The notes below the pieces were generated by a model. It was given only the letters and a program-made list of their open reading frames with translations, searched no databases and had not been told where the DNA came from. A program made the position numbers and the translations under genes. Positions 49,874 through 60,689 of a stretch of DNA of 64,000 nt are shown piece by piece. The stretch's first letter is position 1. Each line of letters starts with the position of its first letter. Origin of the DNA: Quillaja saponaria (Eukaryota > Streptophyta > Magnoliopsida > Fabales > Quillajaceae); assembly GCA_029379385.1 (NCBI GenBank), contig CM055607.1:13578001-13642000 (forward strand). The letters run 5' to 3'.

Positions 49874-52800
49874 ATGGGATGGTATAGAGCTGGTTCCAAT
49901 ATAGCAAAGAATGCAATTAGGAAGACTATATCTCAGGGTGGATCATCATGCTATGCAACAACAAGAACCCGAATCCTCCCAGCACAGAATAGATACTTCC
50001 ACACTACTTTTTTCAAATCAAAGGCGCAAGCTGCACCTGTCCCTCGCCCTGTCCCACTTTCTAGGCTGACTGACAGCTTCTTAGATGGGACAAGCAGTGT
50101 TTACTTAGAGGAGCTTCAACGGGCTTGGGAAGCTGACCCAAACAGTGTAGATGAGTCTTGGGACAACTTCTTCAGGAACTTTGTGGGGCAGGCTTCCACC
50201 TCCCCTGGAATTTCAGGCCAAACAATTCAGGAGAGTATGCGTTTACTGTTGATGGTGAGGGCATATCAGGTTAATGGTCACATGAAAGCCAAGTTGGATC
50301 CGCTGAGTCTGGAACAACGAGAAATCCCTGCTGACTTGGACCCAGCGCTCTATGGGTTCACTGAAGCTGATCTTGATAGGGAATTCTTTTTGGGGGTGTG
50401 GAGTATGTCTGGATTTTTGTCTGAGAATCGCCCAGTGCAGACCCTTAGATCCATATTAACGCGGCTTGAGCAGGCTTACTGTGGAAGCATTGGGTACGAA
50501 TACATGCACATTGCAGACCGTGAGAAATGTAATTGGCTTAGGGACAAAATTGAAACCCCAACTCTCACTCAGTTTAATCGGCAACGTCGTGAGGTCATTC
50601 TCGATAGGCTTTCCTGGAGTACACTCTTTGAGAACTTCTTGGCCACAAAGTGGACATCAGCAAAGAGGTTTGGGCTTGAAGGTGGGGAAACTCTAATTCC
50701 TGGCATGAAGGAGATGTTTGATCGGTCAGCAGATCTTGGCGTTGAGAGCATAGTTATAGGAATGGCACATAGAGGAAGACTGAATGTTTTGGGGAATCTT
50801 GTTCGAAAGCCACTGCGTCAAATTTTTACAGAGTTCAGTGGTGGTCAGTCTGATGATGAAGTTGGGCTCTACACTGGAACTGGTGATGTGAAATATCACT
50901 TGGGAACTTCTTATGATCGCCCAACTAGGGGTGGGAAGAGGATACATTTGTCCTTGGTTGCAAATCCTAGTCATTTAGAAGCAGTTAACCCAGTTGTTGT
51001 TGGAAAAACTAGAGCAAAGCAATATTACTCCAATGATATGGACAGGACAAAGAACATGGGTATTTTAATTCATGGAGATGGTAGTTTTGCTGGACAAGGT
51101 GTAGTTTATGAGACTCTTCATCTGAGTGCTCTTCCAAACTATACCACTGGTGGGACAATACATATTGTGTTCAACAACCAAGTTGCCTTTACAACTGATC
51201 CAAGGGCCGGAAGATCTTCACAGTATTGCACTGATGTTGCCAAAGCCTTGGATGCCCCCATTTTCCATGTCAATGGTGATGATGTGGAAGCAGTAGTTCA
51301 TGCATGTGAGCTTGCAGCAGAGTGGCGACAGACTTTCCATTCAGATGTGGTTGTTGATTTAGTGTGTTACCGTCGATTTGGGCACAATGAGATTGATGAG
51401 CCGTCCTTCACGCAACCCAAAATGTACAAGGTAAGTCAATTCCTTGTCCCACTTTCTATTTTGCTGAGTTATAAGATAAGTTTACCAATTTTTTACCTTT
51501 TTGGTTTGACTGAATGCTGACAGATCATCCGAAGTCATCCATCAGGTCTTGAGATTTATCAGAGGAAACTCCTCGAATCAGGAGAGGTGACACAAGAGGA
51601 CATTGATAAGATACACAAGAAGGTAATGTCGATTCTCAATGACGAGTTTTTGGCTAGCAAAGATTATGTTCCAAAACGACGGGACTGGCTTTCAGCATAT
51701 TGGACCGGGTTCAAGTCACCTGAACAGATTTCACGTGTCCGAAACACAGGGTATAATGGTTTTGGCATAAAATTTCATGTTTTTTCCTGACTCCAATGTG
51801 TTTATGGCTTGCTGAAATTATATGCTTCTTGTACAGGGTAAAACCAGAGATTCTGAAAAATGTTGGCAAAGCAATAACATCCCTTCCTGAGAATTTTACA
51901 CCTCATAGAGCTGTAAAAAAGATTTATGAGCAACGTGCACAAATGATTGAATCTGGGGAAGGTATTGACTGGGGATTTGCTGAAGCACTTGCCTTTGCTA
52001 CCCTTCTTGTAGAAGGTAACCATGTTAGATTGAGTGGTCAGGATGTTGAAAGAGGTACATTTAGTCATCGCCATTCTGTCATTCATGATCAAGAAACCGG
52101 GAATAAGTATTGTCCTCTGGACCATGTCATCATGAACCAAAATGAGGAGTTGTTTACTGTTAGCAACAGGTAATGTATTTTGGTCATTTTTGTAATATTA
52201 CCTCCTTTTGTCAATTTATCTTTTCCATTTTTTTATTTTTGGTTGTTATTCGCTTATCTTACCTTGTCTTCTTCCCCGAGGTTATGTTTTATCAGTTTTG
52301 TAAATTAAGTTCTTTGTGCATCTTTGTACTGCTTCTCAATTTCCAATTTAAGCAGACATGTGGACTATTTTGCATAACTATATTTTAAAACAATATTACA
52401 TATGCAGCTCATTCTTCTGAATTGTAGGAGAAAGAGAGAAAGTAACTTTTTTCCTTGATGGTACTTTCCATTCTTTTGGAGGACGACCAGTTTATTTCTT
52501 TCAACAAATAAATATAGCAATCTCCACATGATAATTGTAGTGGCACAGGATAATCCTTGAACTATGCTTTGTTGCCTTTTTCTGATCTCTTATTGAGCAA
52601 TCTCTGTTACCATATGCAGCTCTCTTTCAGAGTTTGGTGTTCTTGGATTTGAATTGGGCTACTCAATGGAAAATCCAAATTCATTGGTCATCTGGGAAGC
52701 TCAATTTGGTGATTTTGCTAATGGGGCTCATGTGATATTTGACAATTTTTTGAGCTCTGGTGAGTCTAAGTGGCTTCGTCAGACTGGGCTGGTTGTATTG

Positions 52801-55554
52801 CTTCCTCATGGTTATGATGGGCAGGGCCCTGAGCATTCAAGTGCACGATTGGAACGCTATCTTCAGGTATTCTTCTGTAAATTTGTATTTTTTCTTAATC
52901 TACTTTGTTCGGTTTTTCTACCAGGGTTATTGACCTGTCTGTCTATCTAGCGTTTCTTCAATTCTTGGAATTGTATTCGTGATGGAGTTAGGAATGGAGC
53001 ACATATGTGATGATAATTGGATTATATGGATTTGGTTTTTGGTTCTTTCGCTGAATATTCTACTTCGATCAAAGAGATAATAAGATGATAAATTGATTTT
53101 GGTTAATATATTTGCATTTTCAATTGTTTTTTTACGCAATGGTTTTGTATTTTCTGGTTAGAATAACTTGAGGATATTCATTGTAGGGGATGTTGTGGGG
53201 CATTTATAAATTCAGTTGCTTCTAATGGTTGAATTTGGAAAAAAATGAGAAAGAAAAAAAAAAAAAAAAAGAGGAAAAGAAAGAAGGGCCGGGAGTATTT
53301 TTTTTTTTTTTTTTCTTTGTTTGTTAAATTACCCTCTTGCTAGCTATCGGGACTACCTTTCATCTTGCTTGATAATAAAATGATAACTTATCCTCTTGCT
53401 TATCTTCTTTAGCATATCTGGTACAGAGATGCCCACTTAACTTGTCTTCACTTGTTTTACGACAGATGAGCGATGACAATCCTTATGCTATACCTGAAAT
53501 GGATCCAACTCTACGGAAGCAAATTCAGGAATGCAACTGGCAGATTGTAAATGTCACAACTCCTGCTAATTTCTTCCATGTTTTACGGCGCCAGGTTAGT
53601 GCTACCAATTGAATTATGAATTACTTTCTAACTTCTAATATAAGTTCCTTTCTTTTGCTTATGCTGTGCTGTTCAATCTCCTAGATACACAGGGAATTCC
53701 GTAAGCCACTGATTGTGATGTCTCCTAAAAACCTGCTTCGTCACAAGGATTGCAAATCTAATTTATCTGAGTTCGATGATGTCCAAGGCCACCCAGGTTT
53801 TGACAAACAGGGAACCAGATTCAAACGTCTTATTAAGGATCAGAATTTCCATTCAGACATTGAGGAGGGTATTAGACGTTTGGTGCTCTGCTCTGGAAAG
53901 GTGTGTTTCACTTGTCATTTCAGCCTGCTGCCCTCTTTTTATCTTTCTCACTCTCTCTCTAGTCTCCACAGCCGTTGCACTTGCTTCATACACGTCTGAC
54001 ATGTAATTTATTTTTATTTTAACACAGGATCTTATTGTAAAATAGATGATAATCTTCTTCTTTTTATTAGCTTTGATAACCTGGTTGATATTATGCACAC
54101 TGACATTTAGGTATTATGCTGAACTTATAGATTCTGTTTAAAAACTTTAGTATGTTATTTTTCCATGCAGGTTTATTATGAACTTGATGACAAGCGGAAA
54201 AAGGTTGATGGAAAGGATGTTGCAATATGTAGGGTCGAGCAACTTTGTCCCTTCCCATATGACCTTGTCCAACGTGAACTGAAAAGATATCCAAGTACGT
54301 GTTTGAAACTAGCATTCTAGCAACTAAAAGAAAATGCTTGCAAATGTGATTTTTTTTAACAAAATTTGATTTTGTTAAGTGTCAAAGTTGACTTTGCTCT
54401 GTGTACTCTCTCTGTATTGTCATTATTGGTTTTAGCACTTTTTCTTTGTTTTCTGTTGCAGTATAAAATCTTAGGCCCTGTTTAGTGATGGAAAACAACT
54501 TTTCATTTTCCAAAATCAATATTATGTGCAAAAGTGATGTCTTTGAATTGAAATGTTGTCCAATTTGTTGAAATTTAATGGATCTTGAAAAACACTTTCA
54601 AAAAGTTTTCTAATGTATTATTTATCTCCCATTTGAGAAACTTTTTTTTCCAAATCATGAAACAAACAACATACAATCCAACATGTATAGATATTGTTTT
54701 AGTTGGCTTATTTGGAGATGGAGATTGAAAATGTTTTCCATAACTAATAGGGCCTTAGTTTTCCTCTGTTACTATGACACGACACTGTCAGTTTATCAAC
54801 TGGATAAGATCTAATCTGGAACTATATTTTTTCATCTTTTTTTCTTTTCTCCCTAAATACGCTGTCCACTGGATTTAATAACATGTGGGAGTTAGGTCTT
54901 GTGCTTGGACGAGTGAGAATAGGTAAATCCTCATTTCCTCCTATTTTTTCTTCATGCTAACTAAGAAAAACCAAAATGCAACTATGCTGATTGCTGCTTT
55001 CAATTATCTGATCATTATTTTTATTACTATTTTAGCTGAGTCTAGTTGTTGAGCGTTTGATATCACTTGGAAACAGGAAATAAAAGTGAAAACAGTCTAG
55101 ACTATATCATTTTGGCTTTTGACCTGTTTATAACTGCACGAGCACTTAATGTATTGGATGTAAGAAATTCTGATTGATTTAGCAGTTGGTTGTTTGAGAA
55201 TGTGAATAATATTAAGATTCTTAATTTTACTTTTTTACTACAATTTGAAGCTGAATGTTTGTTGAAAAGTACAAACTGAAGTTAACATCTAATTTGTTTT
55301 TGGTCATGTCAGATGCGGAAGTTGTTTGGTGTCAGGAAGAGCCTATGAATATGGGTGCATACTCTTACATTTTGCCTCGCCTTTTGACTGCCATGAAAGA
55401 AGTAGACAGGGGAACCAGAAGTATTGAAGATGTCAAGTATATTGGCCGTGCTCCATCAGCAGCCACAGCTACTGGCTTCAATAAGGTTCATCTGAAGGAG
55501 CAGTCTGAGATTGTGCAGAAAGCCTTGCAACCTGACCCAATAAATTTCCCTTAA
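49874..55554 (+). CDS. OGDH: 2-oxoglutarate dehydrogenase E1 component, mitochondrial, 8 exons
   Basis: Exons: 49874-51430, 51524-51750, 51837-52169, 52620-52866, 53466-53594, 53685-53900, 54171-54294, 55313-55554. They sum to 3075 bases, or 1024 aa. This is the thiamine-diphosphate-dependent E1 of the TCA-cycle complex converting 2-oxoglutarate to succinyl-CoA. The Arg/Ser/Thr-rich N-terminus ([17 protein letters not shown]) fits a mitochondrial presequence. Next come the small E1 N-terminal domain ([13 protein letters not shown]) and the dehydrogenase domain with [14 protein letters not shown] AHRGRLNVL. The ThDP/Mg site has [10 protein letters not shown] (400-409) and NNQ (434-436). The transketolase-type domain ([13 protein letters not shown]) follows. 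All hallmark residues are present and length matches plant orthologues. The ATG at 49874 was preferred because it aligns with the usual MxWxRAGS start. Confidence 0.97.
54474..54754. mobile_element. Tourist-like MITE (PIF/Harbinger) in OGDH intron 7
   Basis: Left end GGCCCTGTTTAGTGATGGAA and right end, read on the other strand, GGCCCTATTAGTTATGGAAA form an inverted repeat of about 30 bases. The element is 281 bp and is flanked by TTA on both sides (54471-54473 and 54755-54757). The TTA target duplication and GGCCCTGTTT terminus are diagnostic of PIF/Harbinger MITEs. It has no coding capacity and lies well inside the 1018-base intron. Confidence 0.88.
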
Positions 55555-56140
55555 ACACAAGTATCCATTCCTGTCAAGAGTGACTGCATTTTGTAGATTT
55601 GATGCACTGTTGAAAATCTGCCTAAAATATTCTCTGAATGCCTCTGCTTGTTTTCAAGGGCTTACTTTTGGCCAAGAACCCAGCTATCTTGCATAGGTTG
55701 AATTGCATTCATAAATGTACATGTCATTTGTTATGCGAGGTAATTGTTACAGAACCAGTCTTATGCTGCGTTATTAACCAAGGACAATCCTTCTTACAAT
55801 TGTTCTTAAACTATATTTTAATTAATGAGGGATTGGAGTAGTCCATCCTTCTTACAATTGTTCTTAAAAAATCATTCCTTCCCTTCTCAACATCCTTCAT
55901 GATCGTTTCCATCATCTTTCCATGTATTTACAAATGTTACACTTTATCAATTTCACCTAGAAGGTAGAAAGGGGAAAGAGAAGTTAAATTTAAAAGATTG
56001 ACTTAGCAAAATTCGTATGATATTGTTGAGATTTATAATTGATTTAGAAAATAAAAAATGTATGATAGAGTGTAGAAATAAGTTTTGTAGTGGATTCCTT
56101 GAGAAAAAAAAATGAAAAAATTTAATTAAATATGTAGAAA
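55555..56140 (+). other. OGDH 3' region
   Basis: Likely 3'UTR in the first 200-300 bases (an ATTAATGAGG phrase at 55822 is a weak polyadenylation candidate), then AT-rich DNA. The 20-base phrase ATCCTTCTTACAATTGTTCT occurs twice (about 55788 and 55845). Confidence 0.45.
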
Positions 56141-56169
56141 TTATTAAGAATATGTATGAGGGAAGTAAT

Positions 56170-57065
56170 AATTAGAAGTAGACCGTTGATGGTATGACTG
56201 GAGAGTTCTTAACCACAATAGGTATTCACCAGGGATCATCCTTAAATCCTTATCTTTTTGCTTTACTCATTGTCCAATTACTTATGCCATTTAGGATAGC
56301 GCTTCGTGGTGCATGTTGTTTGCTGATGACATTGTGTTGGTAGACAAAACTAGAGAGAGGTTTAATTTTCGAGTTAGAATTATGGAGGAATGTGTTAGAA
56401 TCTAAAAGTTTTAGGTTGAGTTGAACGAAAATCTAGTATATGGAGTGCAATTTTAGTCACACTAGAAGAGGCTCAATTGAAATAATTTTGGATAGTCAGG
56501 CAATTTATACAAAAGAGGTGTTTAAGTATTTAGGTTCACTTCTACGGAAAGGTGGCGCAATTTAGTATGATGTAATCATAAAATTAAGGCATGGTGGATA
56601 ATGTGGTAAAGTGTCTCGGGACATTTTATCAGACAGTAGTGAGACCGGCTATGTTGTATGGTTCTGAATGTTGAGCAATTAAGAAACAAGATTCGCATAA
56701 GATGAGAATAGCTGAAATGCAAATGCTGAGATGAATGACTGGACATACAAAAAAGAATAGAATATGAAATGAGGAGATACTAAGGAAGGTTGAAGTAGCA
56801 CTCATCGAATAGAAAATAAGAAAGAACATCTTACGTTGGTTTAGAGATATCCAATATAGGATAGTGGACGCCGTAGTTAGGAAAAATGACTTGGTACAAG
56901 TGGTAGGAGTTAGATGAGGTAGAGCAAGACCAGAATTTACATGGAGGGCTATCATTGAGAAGGACATGAGTGCTCTAAGCATTACTAAAAATGATGCATT
57001 AGATAGCGACCAATGATGAAAAATCATTCATATAGCTTACCCAAACTAATTTAAAATTTAACATT
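56170..57065 (+). mobile_element. Decayed RTE-type LINE, 3' part
   Basis: The + strand reads GIHQGSSLNPYLFALLI (56222-56272), then a segment with WCMLFADDIVLVDKT (56308-56352). This is the plant RTE reverse-transcriptase core with its F/YADD catalytic site. Further on come RPAMLYGSEC (56646-56675), MRIAEMQMLR (56703), EEILRKVEVALIE (56772) and the terminal GRARPEFTWRAIIEKDMSAL (56917-56976). Multiple stops and frame changes separate these parts and the 5' half is missing. It lies downstream of OGDH in the same orientation. Confidence 0.85.
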
Positions 57066-58077
57066 TAGTTGAGTTGAGTATGTATAATTGAGATTGAGGC
57101 TAGTCCATGAAAGAAAAAATTATTATTGATGAAGTCCTAGCTCAAGTGAGAGAAAATCGTGTTTACACGATGAAGAAAATTGAACATTGCCTACAAGCAT
57201 CAAAGAATGCAAACCAAAAAGTATTAAAAAAAATTCATTTGAAGTAGAAGAAAATACCAAATTAAGGGAAAGAGTTGGAATAATAATTTGAAATTTCTAA
57301 ATGTCGTTTGAATAAATATCCTAGTAGTGCTATTGGATGTCAGAGTAATGTGTTAATTATGAACTATTAAGTTAATGGTGAGTTATGAATTAGTAGGTGA
57401 GTTTTGTATTTATAGAGTTATAATTTGTCATGACAACTTTTTTTTTTTTGCTAAGAAGTGACAACTTATTAGTATAAACAGATTATTATGAGTCTTGTAA
57501 TATTAAGTCTAATATAAAATGGTATTATTAGAAGTATCAGTTAATTACTTAATTTATTTAGTGTTATAGCAAGTGATTAAATTTCGTATTCATCTCAAAT
57601 GAGAAATTTATGAAAAAAGAAAAGAAAGAGCTACTGCTTATAAACTCAATCAACTTTCGAATAAAAATAAAATTGGTATCACTACTTGATGAGCATGAGA
57701 TGATGCAATGAGGTGTAGTTAAAGTACCATATTCCAATATTAATTTCCTCCCTATTATACGTGATTATGTGTGTTTAGTCTGCGGCCCTTCCAACAAATC
57801 TTTCGTGCACGCAGGGCACCAGTTTCGAAATTCCTCCCACTCTTTCGGGTATCTGATGACACCATAAAAGCATGCAGACTTCACAAATATGTGTATATTA
57901 AAAAATAAACATCGAGTTGTAAAAGACATGAAATATGTCTTTAATGTAACCAAAAAAAAAAGTTTATTTAATATCATTACTCAAAGATATTACAAAATTA
58001 ACATCGAGTTGTAAAATCATATTTAATTAGCAGATTTAAACATTTTTATTGAAGAGAAAGATGAAATTAAATAATAT
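57066..58077. other. AT-rich intergenic DNA
   Basis: No gene or RNA recognised. The phrase AACATCGAGTTGTAAAA occurs twice, at about 57908 and 58001. Confidence 0.6.
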
Positions 58078-58134
58078 GGCTAAATTACACTTTTAGTCCA
58101 TGTAGTTTATATTAAATTTTACTTTAGTTTCTAT

Positions 58135-59215
58135 TATAGTCCATGAAATAATATTTTCTCTCCTTAGACTAGGTCCTATTGTTGAACTATGTATATTACA
58201 ATAGTTCTCTATATTTATTTTATATTTTAAAATCTATTTTGGTATTAGAGTGCTCAAGCTCCAATGAGCAATGATCTTGATGATTTGGGCTTAGCTGAAG
58301 TATTTTTTTGTCCACATCTTATCTGAAAATCAATTTTTAATTGTCATTAGGCATTTTACTACAAATTAAAGGCTCTCTAATGATGCTTTTTTGTGTAGTA
58401 AGAACTATGTGCGACTATCTTTGGAGATTTTTTTTATTATCCTCAACATTCTCATGGTGCCTTGATGTGCAGTAAGAACCTCATGAGTAGTACTTCGAAT
58501 AGTTCAAGTATTATTTGCGTCGCAGTAAAACACTAAATATTGTGGGGTAAGACATCATAATTTTATGTTTGAGTCAAAAGACACTTTTACATGTACAATG
58601 CATCTTATAATTTAATTCAAAAGAAGACACAATTTCTAAAAAAACAAAAGAATGCTTATCATCTTGTCGGAACGTATTAATTAGGCATACGAATAAAGAT
58701 AAAAATTTGAGTTTGAAATTATGATATGTACTATTATAATCATATTATATAGTAACTATTAGATTATCGTTATTATTTGAATTTAGTAACTATCTTGAAT
58801 TTCATGATTACCTTGCAGTGCTTATAAATAAGAGACTTCTCTATTGTACATAATAATACGAGTTAAGTGTATGTGCTGAGTAGTTGAAATCTATAGAATA
58901 ATATTGTCTCTTCTTTTGTGGACTAGGCATTATAGTTAAACTGGTATTAGACCGTTCAAACTCCAACCAGCAATGAATCTTGGTGATTTGGCCTCAACTG
59001 TAGTTTTCTTTTTCACATCTCATCTGAATATCAGATGTTTTATTTATCATTAGACACCTTACTACAAATGAAGGGTCTCTTATTGCATGCGCCTTGTTCT
59101 AGAGCAAGAATCTCATTTGACTATCTTTGGAGGTGTTTATTATTATCTCGATATTCTCTTAATGTGCAGTACGAACTACGTGAAATATGATCCGAGTATT
59201 TCAAGTATTAAACCA
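58135..59215 (+). mobile_element. Eroded LTR retrotransposon remnant (two LTR/PBS junctions)
   Basis: Two diverged direct copies, about 58135-58510 and 58895-59215, share GACTAGG(T/C), TGGTATTAGA(G/C) and the phrase AGCAATGA...TTGGTGATTTGG. TGGTATTAGAG resembles the initiator Met-tRNA primer site TGGTATCAGAGC, at 58240 and 58942. Upstream of the second copy, a segment beginning TGTCGGAACGTATTAATTAG (58665) and containing CTTATAAATAAGAGAC looks like an LTR with a TATA box. No coding sequence remains. Confidence 0.5.
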
Positions 59216-60040
59216 AATTTGACAAATAATCAATAGTCAAGATTGAAATTTTGCGGGGTTAGGAATCATATCATTATACTAATATTTAATTCATCAATTT
59301 AACTAATTTATATGCACAAATACTAAGCTTTATGATGAGTAATTTCAAAAAATTCATATAAACCTTACAAGCTCCTCACACTTGGTACATTATTTACTAG
59401 CATGTAATTCTAAAACATATTTCTACTAATATGTATTCATGCTCTTTCACAAAATAAACTCGCGTCACACAAATATGTTTATTACAATTAAATAATTAAA
59501 CACAATACAATTATAATTATTCATGTAAAAAGCAACTAGATATCATGTTCAAGCCACAATACACACTTATTTATGCATACAAATTTCAATTAATCTTTTT
59601 CATAATAAATTAATTGATTTTATTCTCAAATAATAAGAATAAATTAGAGAAAAATAGTTGGGGAGCTCCACAACTCCCACTGTACCTCAACCCACATGAA
59701 CACAATTAAAAAGAATGCTAAATTATACTTTTAGTCCTTATAATTTAACAAAAAAGTCAATTTAGCCTTTATACTTCAAAATCAGACAATGTCTATGTAT
59801 AGTCACTATAATTTTTAAAATTATGCAATGTAGTCTTTACCGTCACCTCTATCAAATTTAACTCAACGAGAGATGACGTAAGGTAACGGCTGTCTATGTG
59901 TCTAAATAGACAATAAAAAGTTGCCACATGGCATATGTTATCAAATAAAAATTATGTTACGTTTATTGTTAGAATTTTTTTTTTAAAAAGAAAGTTTAAA
60001 AATAAAAAGGAAAACAATTACAAAAGAAAATTAAACTAAG
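59216..60040. other. AT-rich intergenic DNA
   Basis: Nothing gene-like. The segment 59718-59900 (ATTATACTTTTAGTCCTTATA onward) resembles a phrase at 58085 (ATTACACTTTTAGTCCATGTA), which often marks plant repeats, but no element boundary could be drawn. Confidence 0.5.
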
Positions 60041-60047
60041 AAAAGAA

Positions 60048-60483
60048 ATGCAACACACAAATGCAGAGACCTTCATCCCTACAGAAGAAGAAGAACAATG
60101 GGAAGCAGAGGAAAAGGCTTTGATTTATGGGTTGAGAGAGAATCCTAAGAAAAGTTTCAGACTTTCATTTCCTAAGTTTTCTTTTGCAGTTGATGCTGGG
60201 TCTATGGTCATAGATAGAGAGAGAGAGACCGAGTCAAAGAACCCAACTAGTCGATGATCCAAGAGAAAACGGAAATCAAGCATAGAAGAGAGTCAGAAAT
60301 TGGAGTTGAAGAAGCCCAACATGAGAAACCCGAGTTTCAGTGGGTCACCAAGCGAGCCAGAACTGGTAAGCTCAGTTTCTGATACTTGTTCTGAAGAAGA
60401 CATTGCTATGTGCCTCATGATGCTTTTAAGGGATATATGAATAAAGAAAAATGAGGAACAAGTAGAAGAATTTAAGGGATTGG
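60048..60483 (+). pseudogene. Broken C2H2 zinc-finger gene fragment (ZAT1/4/9-like)
   Basis: The + strand reads EEKALIYGLRENPKKSFRLS and FSFAVDAGSM, then after an in-frame TGA (60255) SKRKRKSS, and further on SSVSDTCSEEDIAMCLMMLL (60375-60430). The last string is the linker/EAR-adjacent motif of ZAT1/4/9-type transcription factors. A second TGA (60438) stands where the family has Trp. The N-terminal finger and the two QALGGH fingers that define the family are absent. It is therefore a truncated, non-coding fragment of a stress-type zinc-finger gene. Confidence 0.7.
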
Positions 60484-60689
60484 AAGTGATCAATTGCCTC
60501 ACGACCAAGCTTCACAGTTGGGAGGCTGCTAGCCAAGCAGGCAATATACAGAAGGCTCTCACGCCCCTCGTTCGGAGCATTCGTTTCACGAGCCACTTTG
60601 TATGATATTAGTTTTTTCCTATTGTCAAAGACGAAAGCATGTGTCTTGATCAAATTAAGCATCATCAACAAAATTAGTAGCTTTAACAT

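Noticed and set aside
60484..60689. - strand frame reading VARETNAPNEGRESLLYIACL
   Set aside because: It looks protein-like, but I do not recognise the family. It runs antisense to the zinc-finger relic and is too short to support as a gene.
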